From Rhodospirillaceae bacterium (GTDB taxonomy: Bacteria > Pseudomonadota > Alphaproteobacteria > UBA8366 > GCA-2717185): 14,627 nucleotides of DNA. The notes beneath the pieces were generated by a model. It ran no database searches. It saw only the letters and a program-made list of their open reading frames with translations, and was not told the DNA's origin. The DNA is taken from assembly GCA_002717185.1 (NCBI GenBank), contig PBDC01000073.1:1-14627 (forward strand), in the 5' to 3' direction. The position numbers were made by a program, and so were the translations under genes. Of this stretch, positions 1-8,433 are shown in pieces; positions within the stretch are counted from its first letter, which is position 1; the number at the start of each line of letters is the position of its first letter.

Positions 1-728
1 ATGTCCGGCTTCAGTACCTGCTCCATTGCGGCGAGGGACATTGATGCTTCTTCCTCGTCGTCCTCGTCGTCCTCGTCGTCCTCGTCGTCGTTTTCTTCGG
101 CTGCCTCAAGGGTTTCATCTTCGTCTAATTCATCGGATGCGGCCGGGTTTGTGCCATCTGCTCCCTCCGGCGTTCTGCCTATACTCGCATCTAGGTCAAT
201 CACGTCGCGTAGCAGCATTCGGCCCTCGGTCAGCGCGTCGTGCCAGTGGGTAATCGCCTGCATGGTAAGCGGGCTTTGGTATAGTGCGTCGATCATCTTG
301 TCACGGCCCGCCTCGATGCGTTTGGCGATCGCGATCTCGCCCTCGCGTGACAGGAGCTCGACGCTCCCCATCTCGCGCAGATACATGCGCACTGGGTCGT
401 CGGTGCGACCGATATCCTCGTCGGCCAAATTGCCGGCTGCTGCCGGCGCCTCTTCTGTCGCTGACGGAGTGTCTTCGTTTCCCTCACCGTCGATGACATT
501 GATGCCCATTTCGGATAGCATCGTCATAGTGTCTTCGATCTGTTCCGAAGACACCTGGTCCTGTGGCAGGATCGCGTTCAGCTCATCGATGGTGATGTAG
601 CCACGCTCCTTGCCCTTTGCTAGCAACTTTTTGACTTCCTGCGCGACCCTATCCATTAAGGGGCCATCGGGAGCCTCTTCCGAATTGTCGTTAGCCTGGA
701 CTTTTGCTGCCGCTGCTTTTGTAGCCAT
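1..728 (-). CDS. rpoD: RNA polymerase major sigma factor (sigma-70/RpoD), N-terminal part, cut by window edge
   Basis: The first 242 codons of the primary sigma factor; the rest lies beyond position 1. The product directs core RNA polymerase to housekeeping promoters. Residues about 26-80 form an acidic helical segment like sigma region 1.1. Residues about 109-145 (DDPVRMYLREMG, then LLSREGEIAIAKRIE) are region 1.2, the most diagnostic match. The non-conserved region begins near residue 146 and includes an almost purely Asp/Glu tract at 211-227. Promoter-binding regions 2-4 are not in the window. The ATG at 728-726 is preceded on the minus strand by GGAGA about 10 nt upstream. The gene is the last visible member of yqeY-dnaG-rpoD, with 85 bp between the dnaG stop and this start, and that gap holds its own promoter candidate. 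Identity is firm from region 1.2 and the neighbours. Confidence 0.95.
   Translation of the reverse strand, partial: MATKAAAAKVQANDNSEEAPDGPLMDRVAQEVKKLLAKGKERGYITIDELNAILPQDQVSSEQIEDTMTMLSEMGINVIDGEGNEDTPSATEEAPAAAGNLADEDIGRTDDPVRMYLREMGSVELLSREGEIAIAKRIEAGRDKMIDALYQSPLTMQAITHWHDALTEGRMLLRDVIDLDASIGRTPEGADGTNPAASDELDEDETLEAAEENDDEDDEDDEDDEEEASMSLAAMEQVLKPD
52..87. repeat. Four tandem 9-bp repeats inside rpoD coding the acidic tract
   Basis: The plus strand shows TCCTCGTCG four times head to tail (52-60, 61-69, 70-78, 79-87), then a further TCG. On the coding strand this gives a run of Asp-Asp-Glu triplets within residues 211-227 of RpoD. The unit is a multiple of three, so gain or loss of a copy would keep the reading frame. 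Acidic stretches are common in the non-conserved region of proteobacterial RpoD; the exact tandem array suggests copy-number variation by slippage (inference). Confidence 0.9.
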
Positions 729-779
729 TCAGTATGGTCTCCAGTGGTCTTCGACGCGCAATTCCCCACGCGACTATAG

Positions 780-808
780 ATTAGAGCAGAATCCCTAAAA
801 TAAGTTAA
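780..808 (-). promoter_or_regulatory. Candidate sigma-70 promoter for rpoD between dnaG and rpoD
   Basis: On the minus strand, TTAACT (803-808) and TCTAAT (780-785) are separated by exactly 17 bp, matching the -35 and -10 consensus at 4/6 and 5/6. A start near 773 would give rpoD a leader of about 45 nt. It would let rpoD be transcribed independently of dnaG, as happens from internal promoters in the E. coli rpsU-dnaG-rpoD operon. This is a consensus match only. Confidence 0.45.
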
Positions 809-813
809 TTATA

Positions 814-2616
814 TTATTCGTCTATATTTTCGAGTTGACGGTCGCTCTCAATCGCATCAAGTTTAGCCGCAAAGGCCCTCGCCAATCCGGCCTCATCAGC
901 TGACGCGTTTGCTGATCGCCCGAGTTCTGCGACCTCCAGCCTGAGGCGCTCCTGTATCCGCCGCCCGATGAGATGTTCCAGTGCCCGTTTGGCATCTTCA
1001 AGACCCGTCTTCGGGCCAGCGAACGGGGCCAATATCATCACCTGTTTGTCGAGCACGCCGTCCAGCAATGCTTCGTCGCTAGGATTAGAGAAATGGGCCC
1101 GAATGGCCGCAAGATCAAGATGGGCGTTTCCCGCGAACAGGAATTGAAGCTTCTGGCGAAAAAGTTCGAGGTCTGGGTCGAAGGCGATGTCGACCAGTGT
1201 TTCGTCGAACACATCTCGTAGCGGCGGGTGATTGATAAGGACGGCGAGAATCGCCTGCTGTTCACGTCGGTTCTGCTGCTGGATGCGGTTTCGGATATGC
1301 GCGCCGGAGTTGCCGCGTGCCACCACGCCCCGGCGCCGGTTCCTACCTACCTGGAACGTGACCTGCAGGCGATCGCGGATCGCGTTGCGGTAATGTTCGC
1401 GCACTGTCGGCTCGACGATTTCGTTTACCCGTTTTGTCAAGCGCGCTTGCAAATCGGCGCGGCGTTCCGGCGTGTCCGCCGGCGCGGCGCCTGCCTCCAG
1501 CCGCCATAAGACTTCGGACAACGGCTGGGCCGCCTCGAGAAGCTGCCCCATTGCTTTGGCGCCCTGGCGCCCGATCAAACTGTCTGGATCCTCACCCGGA
1601 GACAGCAGTGCGAAGCGCAACGACTTGCCGGGCTGCAGCAACGGTAGGACCCGTTCTGCCGCGCGGCCCGCTGCTCGTTGACCGGCCGTATCACCGTCGA
1701 AGCACAATACCGGTTCCGCCGCTAACTGCCAAAGCGCCCGGATTTGATCTTCGGTCAGGGCGGTACCAAGCGGTGCGACGGATGCTGTTATGCCGGCCTG
1801 TGACAGGGCGATTACATCCATATAACCTTCGGCCACGACGAGCTGGCCGGTGTCGAAGCTTGCTTGTCGCGCGGCGTTGAAATTGTATAAGTTGCGCCCC
1901 TTGTCAAAGAGCGGCGTATCTGGCGAGTTGACGTATTTCGCTGCCTTCGCGTCACTCATCAGTCGGCCGCCGAAAGCAATTATGCGACCACGCCGATCGG
2001 CGATGGGGAACATTACTCGGTTGCGAAAGAATGGGTACGGCATGCGCCCGTCATCGGGTTGGCGCATCAGCCCGGCTTCGAGGATTTGCTCTTCCGTAGC
2101 GCCTTTCGCTTTCAGCATGATGGTCAGGCCTGCGCCGCTGTCTGGTGCAAAGCCGAGCCGGAATTGCTCGATGGTCTCGTCGCGCAGGCCGCGGTCGCGT
2201 AGATAGTTCAGCGCTGTCTGGCCGGTGGGTCCACGCAGCTGCGCTTCGAACCAGGTGCAGGCTGCTTCGACCACGTCGTATAGGTTGGCCCTGCGCTGTG
2301 CCTCGGCGCGCGCTTCCGCTGTCTCCACCGGCACCTCGACCCCGGCCTCCGCCGCGAGCCGCTCAACCGTCTCGGGGAAGGACAGGCCTTCAGTATTCAT
2401 GACAAAAGAAATAACGTCACCATGCGCGCCGCAACCGAAGCAGTGATAAAAGCCCTTATCCTCGCTAACGGTGAAAGAGGGAGTCTTTTCGTTGTGGAAT
2501 GGACACAGGCCAGAATGCTCGCGCCCCTTGCGCGTCAGTTTCACTCGCTTGCCTACCACATTTGCCAGTGCGACCCGCGCGCGAATATCTTCCAAGAGCC
2601 TGTTCGGAAATGCCAT
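814..2616 (-). CDS. dnaG: DNA primase
   Basis: DnaG lays down the RNA primers for leading- and lagging-strand synthesis and is recruited by the DnaB helicase. From the chosen start the protein has 600 residues, normal for the family. The N-terminal CHC2 zinc-binding domain has ligands C38, H41, C59 and C62 (GLCPFHNEKTPSF, then YHCFGCG). The catalytic core follows, with the TOPRIM motifs EGYMDV (from E263) and DGDTAGQ (D307, D309), essentially at the E. coli positions. The weakly conserved C-terminal third is the expected DnaB-binding region. An in-frame GTG at 2625 would add three residues. I prefer the ATG at 2616-2614 because AGGTGG stands about 6 nt before it and MAFPNRLLEDIR is the usual kind of N-terminus. 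It lies 55 bp downstream of yqeY and upstream of rpoD on the same strand, probably one operon. Confidence 0.97.
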   Translation of the reverse strand: MAFPNRLLEDIRARVALANVVGKRVKLTRKGREHSGLCPFHNEKTPSFTVSEDKGFYHCFGCGAHGDVISFVMNTEGLSFPETVERLAAEAGVEVPVETAEARAEAQRRANLYDVVEAACTWFEAQLRGPTGQTALNYLRDRGLRDETIEQFRLGFAPDSGAGLTIMLKAKGATEEQILEAGLMRQPDDGRMPYPFFRNRVMFPIADRRGRIIAFGGRLMSDAKAAKYVNSPDTPLFDKGRNLYNFNAARQASFDTGQLVVAEGYMDVIALSQAGITASVAPLGTALTEDQIRALWQLAAEPVLCFDGDTAGQRAAGRAAERVLPLLQPGKSLRFALLSPGEDPDSLIGRQGAKAMGQLLEAAQPLSEVLWRLEAGAAPADTPERRADLQARLTKRVNEIVEPTVREHYRNAIRDRLQVTFQVGRNRRRGVVARGNSGAHIRNRIQQQNRREQQAILAVLINHPPLRDVFDETLVDIAFDPDLELFRQKLQFLFAGNAHLDLAAIRAHFSNPSDEALLDGVLDKQVMILAPFAGPKTGLEDAKRALEHLIGRRIQERLRLEVAELGRSANASADEAGLARAFAAKLDAIESDRQLENIDE

Positions 2617-2671
2617 CGGGCCCACCTCACAATATCGTTCTTCGTCCGGCCGGGAGAGGCCTTTTCTCCAG

Positions 2672-3127
2672 CTAGGCTAGTCTCTGTTTTGCGATTGCGC
2701 CCGCCTTACCGAAATCCATCTGCCCCGCATGATTTCGGCGTAAACTCGCCATTACCTTGCCCATTTGTTTTAGGCTGTCCGCCCCCACTTCGTCGATCGC
2801 TGCCATAACCGCCGTTTCGATTTCCCCGTCATTGAGCTGCTTAGGCATGAACCTTTTGATGATAGCGATTTCGTCGCGTTCCTGTTGGGCAAGTTCCTTC
2901 CTCCCGCCAGTCTCGTACATTTTTATGCTTTCGCGCCGCTGCTTGACCATTGTCTCGAGCATTGAAAGAATTTCCAAATCGCCGAGATCGATCGAATTGC
3001 CATAGGCGCGCGCTGCGATATCCCTGTCCTTGAGCGCCGCCAGGACCAGGCGCAGGGTTGAAATGGCAACCTTATCCTGCGAGCGCATGGCGTCTTTGAG
3101 AGACTCGCTCAGCGTGTTACGCAACAT
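2672..3127 (-). CDS. GatB/YqeY domain-containing protein
   Basis: A 151-residue protein that is all YqeY domain (PF09424). That domain also forms the C-terminal, tRNA-contacting tail of GatB in the glutamyl/aspartyl-tRNA amidotransferase. The function of the stand-alone form is not established; a tRNA-related role is inferred. Family signatures are the N-terminal helix ending STLRLVLAALKDRDIAAR, the central FMPKQLNDGEIE segment and the C-terminal LKQMGKVMASLRRNHAGQMDFGKA block. The ATG at 3127-3125 has only a weak ribosome site (GGGGCCGG just upstream), but no better start exists. It heads the minus-strand cluster before dnaG and rpoD and diverges from carA, an arrangement I associate with alphaproteobacteria. 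Confidence 0.92.
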   Translation of the reverse strand: MLRNTLSESLKDAMRSQDKVAISTLRLVLAALKDRDIAARAYGNSIDLGDLEILSMLETMVKQRRESIKMYETGGRKELAQQERDEIAIIKRFMPKQLNDGEIETAVMAAIDEVGADSLKQMGKVMASLRRNHAGQMDFGKAGAIAKQRLA

Positions 3128-3168
3128 TTCCGGCCCCGAAATTGTACTGTCGGAAAGATTAATGAGAA

Positions 3169-3197
3169 ACGGTACCCGATCCCTTTAAAGATGGCAA
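3169..3197 (-). promoter_or_regulatory. Weak candidate sigma-70 promoter for yqeY-dnaG-rpoD
   Basis: On the minus strand, TTGCCA (3192-3197, 5/6 to the -35 consensus) is followed 17 bp later by TACCGT (3169-3174, only 3/6 to the -10 consensus). The start would be near 3162, giving yqeY a leader of about 35 nt. The -10 is poor, so this is tentative, but no better pair stands out in the AT-rich stretch before yqeY. Confidence 0.3.
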
Positions 3198-3212
3198 CTT
3201 TGTGGAAATTTA

Positions 3213-3225
3213 TAACTATCTGATA
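3213..3225 (-). promoter_or_regulatory. Candidate IHF binding site upstream of carA
   Basis: Read on the minus strand, TATCAG-N4-TTA fits the IHF consensus WATCAR-N4-TTR at every defined position. It sits in an AT-rich block (about 3205-3250) centred about 67 bp upstream of the start predicted for the -24/-12 promoter at 3260-3274. That is the usual place for IHF to bend DNA between an enhancer-bound activator and sigma-54 polymerase. The consensus is short and the region AT-rich, so chance occurrence is possible. Confidence 0.4.
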
Positions 3226-3252
3226 ATAAATACTAATTTTAGATTAATTTAC

Positions 3253-3281
3253 TTGACCCTGGCACAGGATTTGCTTAGAAC
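3253..3281 (+). promoter_or_regulatory. Candidate sigma-70 promoter for carAB
   Basis: TTGACC (3253-3258, 5/6 to the -35 consensus) and TAGAAC (3276-3281, 4/6 to the -10 consensus) are 17 bp apart, preceded by an AT-rich stretch that could act as an UP element. The start would be near 3288, giving carA a leader of about 100 nt. It overlaps a sigma-54-type core, so the two could compete or alternate. Confidence 0.5.
3260..3274 (+). promoter_or_regulatory. Candidate sigma-54 (-24/-12) promoter for carAB
   Basis: TGGCAC-N5-TTGC matches the RpoN core exactly, with GG at 3261-3262 and GC at 3273-3274 separated by the required 10 bp; the next base is T, which fits the W of TTGCW. The predicted start is near 3286 and points to carA. 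An IHF consensus lies about 67 bp upstream of that start. I found no clear NtrC-type enhancer dyad between 3128 and 3200, so the activator is unknown. Nitrogen-dependent control would make sense for a glutamine-consuming enzyme (inference). Confidence 0.55.
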
Positions 3282-3313
3282 TCCGCCGATTTACCGATGA
3301 TCGATTGACGCGC

Positions 3314-3325
3314 AACCGTACGGTT
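3314..3325. repeat. 12-bp perfect palindrome in the carA leader
   Basis: AACCGTACGGTT is its own reverse complement. It lies about 26-40 bp downstream of the predicted carA transcription starts and 65 bp before the carA ATG. A perfect palindrome with no loop suits a dimeric repressor operator better than an RNA hairpin. I do not recognise it as a known operator. Confidence 0.4.
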
Positions 3326-3390
3326 CGGCAATTTGTCGTGACATATCAGTGTGGTGTGTGCTGCCAACCCTCGAAACGGCGAACATTCAT

Positions 3391-4563
3391 ATGCCGAAAA
3401 TTAAGACGACGCCCGCAACTCTGCCGGAAGGCAGTACGGCGGCGTTGATTCTTGCCGACGGGTCTGTGTTTTGGGGCCGCGGAATTGGTGCAACCGGAAA
3501 CGCGGTCGGTGAAATTTGCTTCAACACTTCGATCACTGGCTATCAAGAAATTCTGACCGACCCGTCCTACGCCGGGCAGATTATCAACTTCACCTTTCCG
3601 CATATTGGCAATGTAGGCACCAATCCGGAGGACATAGAGACCTCGTTACCGGCGGTGCGCGGCTGTGTGTTGCGTGCTGATATTACGGATCCATCGAATT
3701 TTCGCGCTGTGCAGAATCTGGACAACTGGCTGAAGGGCCAAAATCTGGTCGGGATTTCCGGTGTCGACACGCGTCGGGTGACCCGTCAGGTCCGCGATTT
3801 CGGTGCACCTAACGGTGTCATCACCCATGTGCCCGATGGGGCATTCGATATCGCCGCCTGCACCGCGGAGGCTGTTGGTTGGCCTGGCCTCGAAGGTATG
3901 GACCTAGCAAGAGAGGTCAGCTGCACGCAACCTTACAACTGGACAGAAACGGTTTGGAAGTTAGGCGAGGGCTACGGTGCGCAGGCTATGCCGCGGTTCA
4001 GGGTCGTTGCGGTGGATTTTGGCGCGAAGCGCAATATCTTGCGCTGCCTTGCCGAACTGGGCTGCGCGGTGACTGTCGTTCCTGCGACAGCGAGCGCTGA
4101 CGATATCCTGAAATACGATCCAGAAGGCGTCTTTCTGTCGAATGGACCAGGTGATCCAGCGGCAACTGGCAAGTATGCGATCCCGGTGGTGCAGGCAGTG
4201 ATTGAGAAAAACATACCGACCTTTGGTATCTGCCTTGGCTATCAAATCCTGGCGCTTGCTCTGGGTGCTAAAACGGAGAAGATGCATCACGGCCACCGTG
4301 GCGCTAACCATCCGGTCAAAGATCTGGAGACTGGCAAGGTCGAGATCACCAGTCAGAACCATGGGTTCATGGTCGACATCGGAACACTGCCGGACAATGT
4401 GTTGCTGACTCATCAGTCTTTGTTTGATGGTACGCCCGAAGGGTTCAAGGTGACAGACAAGCCGATCTTTGGTGTGCAGCATCATCCGGAAGCCTCCCCG
4501 GGTCCGCAAGACAGTCACTATCTCTTCGACCGTTTCGTCGCTCTGATGGAAGCCAATGCCTAA
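3391..4563 (+). CDS. carA: Carbamoyl-phosphate synthase, small (glutaminase) subunit
   Basis: CarA hydrolyses glutamine and channels ammonia to CarB, which makes carbamoyl phosphate for arginine and pyrimidine synthesis. The 390 residues show the N-terminal small-subunit domain ([15 protein letters not shown], then [20 protein letters not shown]) and a C-terminal class I glutamine amidotransferase domain. The catalytic triad is visible: C281 in GICLGYQ, and H365 and E367 in HHPEASPGP. The oxyanion-loop segment NGPGDP also lies in this domain. An in-frame GTG at 3349 would add 14 residues (MWCVLP...) unlike the family, so the ATG at 3391 is chosen although its ribosome site is weak. The stop overlaps the carB start (ATGCCTAA), a sign of translational coupling. 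The upstream region holds overlapping sigma-54 and sigma-70 promoter candidates. Confidence 0.97.
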   Translation: MPKIKTTPATLPEGSTAALILADGSVFWGRGIGATGNAVGEICFNTSITGYQEILTDPSYAGQIINFTFPHIGNVGTNPEDIETSLPAVRGCVLRADITDPSNFRAVQNLDNWLKGQNLVGISGVDTRRVTRQVRDFGAPNGVITHVPDGAFDIAACTAEAVGWPGLEGMDLAREVSCTQPYNWTETVWKLGEGYGAQAMPRFRVVAVDFGAKRNILRCLAELGCAVTVVPATASADDILKYDPEGVFLSNGPGDPAATGKYAIPVVQAVIEKNIPTFGICLGYQILALALGAKTEKMHHGHRGANHPVKDLETGKVEITSQNHGFMVDIGTLPDNVLLTHQSLFDGTPEGFKVTDKPIFGVQHHPEASPGPQDSHYLFDRFVALMEANA

Positions 4564-7500
4564 ACGCACCGATATCGAATCAATCCTTATAATTGGCGCT
4601 GGGCCGATTGTCATCGGTCAGGCTTGCGAGTTCGATTATTCGGGCACCCAGGCCTGCAAGGCACTAAAGGAGGAGGGTTATCGGGTCATCTTGGCCAATT
4701 CGAATCCGGCGACAATCATGACCGATCCGGATTTAGCGGACGCAACCTATGTAGAGCCGATTACGCCGGATATGGTTCGCAAAATAATCGAGCGCGAGCG
4801 GCCCGACGCGGTTTTGCCAACTATGGGTGGCCAGACTGGCCTCAACACGGCGCTGGAGTTGGATCGGCAGGGCGTGCTGGCTGAGCTGGGTGTAGAGATG
4901 ATCGCTGCCCGCGGCGATGTAATCGACAAAGCTGAAGACCGGCTGAAGTTTCGTGAGGCGATGGAGAAGATCGGACTGGAATGCCCGCGCTCACGGCTTG
5001 TTAATAATATGCAGGCCGCCTTTGAGGCGCTTAAGGTGGTTGGATTACCGGCGATCATTCGGCCGAGCTTCACCCTGGGGGGAACCGGCGGCGGTATCGC
5101 ATACAACCGCGACGAATTCGCCTCATTAGTCGATGGTGGATTGCGCGCTTCGCCGACCACCGAAGTGCTGGTCGAGGAATCAGTGCTCGGATGGAAAGAA
5201 TTCGAGATGGAGGTCGTGCGTGACTGCGCGGATAACTGCATCATCGTCTGTTCGATTGAGAACATTGATCCAATGGGGATCCACACCGGCGACTCGATTA
5301 CTGTTGCCCCAGCGCTGACCCTGACCGATAGAGAATACCAAATCATGCGCAATGCCTCGATCGCGTGTCTGCGCGAGATCGGCGTTGATACTGGCGGTTC
5401 GAATGTCCAGTTCGCGGTTAACCCGGAAAACGGGCGTCTGGTAGTGATCGAGATGAACCCGCGGGTGTCGCGGTCCTCGGCGCTGGCGTCGAAGGCGACT
5501 GGGTTCCCGATCGCCAAGGTCGCGGCCTTGTTGGCGGTCGGCTACACCCTGGACGAGATCGATAACGACATCACTAAGATTACCCCAGCCAGTTTTGAGC
5601 CGACTATCGATTACGTGGTTACCAAGGTGCCGCGGTTCACTTTTGAAAAATTCGCCGGTGCTGAGCCGTATCTGACGACATCTATGAAGTCAGTAGGGGA
5701 GGGCATGTCGATTGGCCGGACCTTCGCTGAGAGCGTGCAGAAGGCGCTGCGCTCGATGGAGACTGATTTGAACGGCTTCAACGAGATCGAAATCGAAGAC
5801 GCGGCCGGTGGCGACCGCGACGCGGTGCGCGCTGCCTTGGCGAAACCCGTTCCTGACAGAATTCTCATTGTCGCACAAGCGTTCCGCCACGGCCTGTCCA
5901 TTAAGGAGGTTCACAATGCATGCAAAATAGATCCTTGGTTCCTGGAACAAATTGCAGAGATTGTGCGGGTTGAAGAGACGGTGCGTGAAAACGGATTACC
6001 GGATGATCACTTGCGCCTGCTGAAGCTCCAATCTTTGGGCTTCTCAGACGCCCGCCTCGCGGAACTGACTGGATTGAATGAGGATGTGGTTTCCGAGCGG
6101 CGGCGAAATTTGGACGTCGTCCCTGTATACAAGCGTATCGACACCTGCGCGGCCGAGTTTCAGTCTCTGACGCCTTATATGTATGGTGCCTATGAGGGAG
6201 ATAGCAGTGGTCCTGGGGAATGCGAAGCGGATGTTTCGGACCGTACCAAGGTTGTCATCCTGGGTGGCGGACCAAACCGTATCGGGCAAGGCATCGAATT
6301 TGATTATTGCTGCGTCCATGCAGCGTTCGCTCTGGCCGAGGCTGGATACGAAACCATCATGGTTAACTGCAATCCGGAGACCGTGTCCACCGACTATGAC
6401 ACCTCGGACCGCCTTTATTTTGAGCCGCTGACTACAGAGGACGTGCTGTCTCTGCTGCGGACGGAACAGAAAAAGGGCACGCTGCACGGCGTTATCGTGC
6501 AATTTGGTGGCCAGACGCCGCTTAAGCTCGCGGCAGGCCTAGAAGCAGCCGGCATTTCGATCCTGGGCACGGCGCCCGACGCGATCGATTTGGCTGAGGA
6601 CCGAGAAAGGTTCCAAAAACTGCTTCAGGATCTAGGCCTGCGACAGCCGCCGAATGGCATCGCGTTTTCGGTAGACCAGGCGGAAGCGATTGCGGAAAAC
6701 ATTGGCTACCCGGTGCTGATTCGGCCGTCCTATGTGCTCGGCGGCCGTGCGATGGAGCGGGTCCACGACGTGCACGCGCTACAGCGTTACATGGCGACTG
6801 CGGTACAGGTTTCCGGCCGCCATCCTGTGCTGATAGACCGGTTTCTGGCTGATGCGATTGAGATCGATGTCGATGCTCTTTGCGACGGCGATGTTGTGCA
6901 CGTTGCCGGCATCATGGAGCATATCGAGGAAGCGGGAATCCATTCGGGCGACAGCGCTTGCTCCCTGCCGCCCTATTCTCTTTCGGAGAAAATCATCTTG
7001 GAAATTCGGCGGCAGACTGAGGCGTTAGCACTTTGCCTCGGTGTAGTCGGACTAATGAACGTACAATACGCGGTCAAGGATGGCGATGTTTACATCATAG
7101 AAGTCAATCCGCGCGCTAGCCGCACCGTGCCTTTCGTTGCCAAGGCGACTGGCGTGCCGGTCGCCAAGATAGCGGCACGAATTATGGCTGGTGAGAAACT
7201 TGTCAACTTCAATCTCGATGGCGGTGTCGTCGGCGAACATGTTGCGGTTAAGGAAGCTGTGTTTCCCTTCGCCCGATTCCCTGGTGTGGACGTCATGCTC
7301 GGTCCGGAAATGAAATCGACGGGTGAAGTGATGGGGCTAGACCGTGATTTTGCTCGTGCCTTTGCCAAGGCCCAGCTTGGCAGCGGCGTTGTTCTGCCAC
7401 AACAAGGCACCGTGTTTATTTCGGTGCGCGATGAAGACAAGGAAGCGATATTGCCGTTGACGCACGACTTGGCCGTAATGGGCTTTGATATCGTTGCGAC

Positions 7501-7807
7501 TAGCGGGACGGCCCGCTATTTGGATCAGCAGGGGTTGGCGGTCGGCCAGATCAACAAGGTGCTGGAGGGTTCCCCCCATATCGTCGATGCCATGATCGAC
7601 GGTGAAGTCGATTTGATTTTCAACACGACCGAGGGACGCAAGGCAATTGAGGACAGCTTCAGTCTGCGCCGTACAGCATTGATGCGCTCAATTCCCTATT
7701 ACACAACGGTCTCAGGAGCGCGTGCAGCAACGCGAGCGATTCAGGCTCTGACGTCCGATTCACTTGATGTTGCGCCGCTGCAATCCTATTTTATTGGAGA
7801 GTACTAG
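4556..7807 (+). CDS. carB: Carbamoyl-phosphate synthase, large subunit
   Basis: CarB uses two ATP to turn bicarbonate and ammonia into carbamoyl phosphate. At 1083 residues it is full length. The two homologous halves are plain. The N-terminal carboxyphosphate half starts with [22 protein letters not shown] and has MGGQTGLN and the [12 protein letters not shown] loop. The C-terminal carbamate-phosphorylating half repeats this with [25 protein letters not shown] and [11 protein letters not shown]. The oligomerisation segment lies between them (about residues 405-550). The last 150 or so residues form the MGS-like allosteric domain, where ornithine and UMP bind in E. coli CarB. Translation starts 8 bp inside carA, and no separate promoter is needed. 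A short GC hairpin with a T-run follows about 75 bp after the stop. No residue looks missing. Confidence 0.98.
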   Translation: MPKRTDIESILIIGAGPIVIGQACEFDYSGTQACKALKEEGYRVILANSNPATIMTDPDLADATYVEPITPDMVRKIIERERPDAVLPTMGGQTGLNTALELDRQGVLAELGVEMIAARGDVIDKAEDRLKFREAMEKIGLECPRSRLVNNMQAAFEALKVVGLPAIIRPSFTLGGTGGGIAYNRDEFASLVDGGLRASPTTEVLVEESVLGWKEFEMEVVRDCADNCIIVCSIENIDPMGIHTGDSITVAPALTLTDREYQIMRNASIACLREIGVDTGGSNVQFAVNPENGRLVVIEMNPRVSRSSALASKATGFPIAKVAALLAVGYTLDEIDNDITKITPASFEPTIDYVVTKVPRFTFEKFAGAEPYLTTSMKSVGEGMSIGRTFAESVQKALRSMETDLNGFNEIEIEDAAGGDRDAVRAALAKPVPDRILIVAQAFRHGLSIKEVHNACKIDPWFLEQIAEIVRVEETVRENGLPDDHLRLLKLQSLGFSDARLAELTGLNEDVVSERRRNLDVVPVYKRIDTCAAEFQSLTPYMYGAYEGDSSGPGECEADVSDRTKVVILGGGPNRIGQGIEFDYCCVHAAFALAEAGYETIMVNCNPETVSTDYDTSDRLYFEPLTTEDVLSLLRTEQKKGTLHGVIVQFGGQTPLKLAAGLEAAGISILGTAPDAIDLAEDRERFQKLLQDLGLRQPPNGIAFSVDQAEAIAENIGYPVLIRPSYVLGGRAMERVHDVHALQRYMATAVQVSGRHPVLIDRFLADAIEIDVDALCDGDVVHVAGIMEHIEEAGIHSGDSACSLPPYSLSEKIILEIRRQTEALALCLGVVGLMNVQYAVKDGDVYIIEVNPRASRTVPFVAKATGVPVAKIAARIMAGEKLVNFNLDGGVVGEHVAVKEAVFPFARFPGVDVMLGPEMKSTGEVMGLDRDFARAFAKAQLGSGVVLPQQGTVFISVRDEDKEAILPLTHDLAVMGFDIVATSGTARYLDQQGLAVGQINKVLEGSPHIVDAMIDGEVDLIFNTTEGRKAIEDSFSLRRTALMRSIPYYTTVSGARAATRAIQALTSDSLDVAPLQSYFIGEY

Positions 7808-7882
7808 TTTTTTCGGACAGTTTGCTGGTTTTTCTTAACCATTACCTCGCATATTGACGAAATCTCCAATCGAGCGGACGAT

Positions 7883-7900
7883 ACGCCGGATGGCGTTTTT
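7883..7900 (+). terminator. Possible intrinsic terminator or attenuator between carB and greA
   Basis: ACGCC (7883-7887) and GGCGT (7892-7896) form a 5-bp GC-rich stem around a GGAT loop, followed by TTTT (T7896 is also the last stem base). It lies 75 bp after the carB stop and 42 bp before greA. The stem is short, so termination may be partial, leaving some read-through into greA. Confidence 0.5.
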
Positions 7901-7941
7901 CCGTGATTTGGTACCTGTATGTTTAAGGTTGAGTGAAAGCG

Positions 7942-8415
7942 ATGGATAAAGTTCCTATGACCACAGGCGGATATGATGGCCTGAAGTCCGAACTGCAAAC
8001 CTTGAAGACGAATGACCGCCCGGCAGTGATCAAGGCGATTGCTGAAGCGCGGGAGCATGGCGACCTGTCGGAAAACGCGGAATATCATGCGGCGCGTGAC
8101 CGACAGAGTTTCATTGAGGGGCGCATCGCCGAAATTGAGGACAAGATCAGCCGTGCCGACGTCATTGACGTTTCTAAATTGAGCGGCAAGACCGTTCGTT
8201 TCGGGGCTACTGTCACGATTGCAGACGAGGAAACCGACGAGGAGACGACCTATCAGATCGTCGGCGAGCACGAGGCTGATATTGCTGCCGGGCGTCTGTC
8301 TGTTGCTGCACCGATTGCCCGAGCTCTGATTGGAAAATCAGTTGGCGATTCTGTCGAGGTCGTGACTCCGCGGGGTCAGAAAGACTACGAAATCGTCAAG
8401 GTACGGTTCAAGTAA
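7942..8415 (+). CDS. greA: Transcription elongation factor GreA
   Basis: GreA enters the secondary channel of RNA polymerase and stimulates cleavage of the 3' end of backtracked RNA, rescuing stalled complexes. The 157 residues fit the family length. Residues 1-75 are the antiparallel coiled coil; its tip carries [12 protein letters not shown] with the acidic residues D41 and E44 in the E. coli positions. The C-terminal globular domain includes [10 protein letters not shown] and the closing [26 protein letters not shown] at 7933 would add three residues and is closer to an AAGG. I chose the ATG at 7942 because MDKVPMT is the standard GreA beginning and GAG lies 8 nt before it. It follows carB after a hairpin and converges on the Lrp-family gene, with 18 bp between stops. 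Confidence 0.96.
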   Translation: MDKVPMTTGGYDGLKSELQTLKTNDRPAVIKAIAEAREHGDLSENAEYHAARDRQSFIEGRIAEIEDKISRADVIDVSKLSGKTVRFGATVTIADEETDEETTYQIVGEHEADIAAGRLSVAAPIARALIGKSVGDSVEVVTPRGQKDYEIVKVRFK

Positions 8416-8433
8416 GTAACGTTAATCCTCACC

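Noticed and set aside
1..600. Plus-strand open frame rich in serine
   Set aside because: It is the antisense of rpoD; the serine run is the complement of the Asp/Glu repeat. The minus-strand frame gives a clear sigma region 1.2.
3961..4614. 217-codon minus-strand frame across the carA-carB junction
   Set aside because: Antisense to the conserved glutaminase domain and the carB start; no recognisable protein features.
4747..5517. 256-codon minus-strand frame within carB
   Set aside because: Antisense shadow of a highly conserved gene; no domain sense and no independent start signals.
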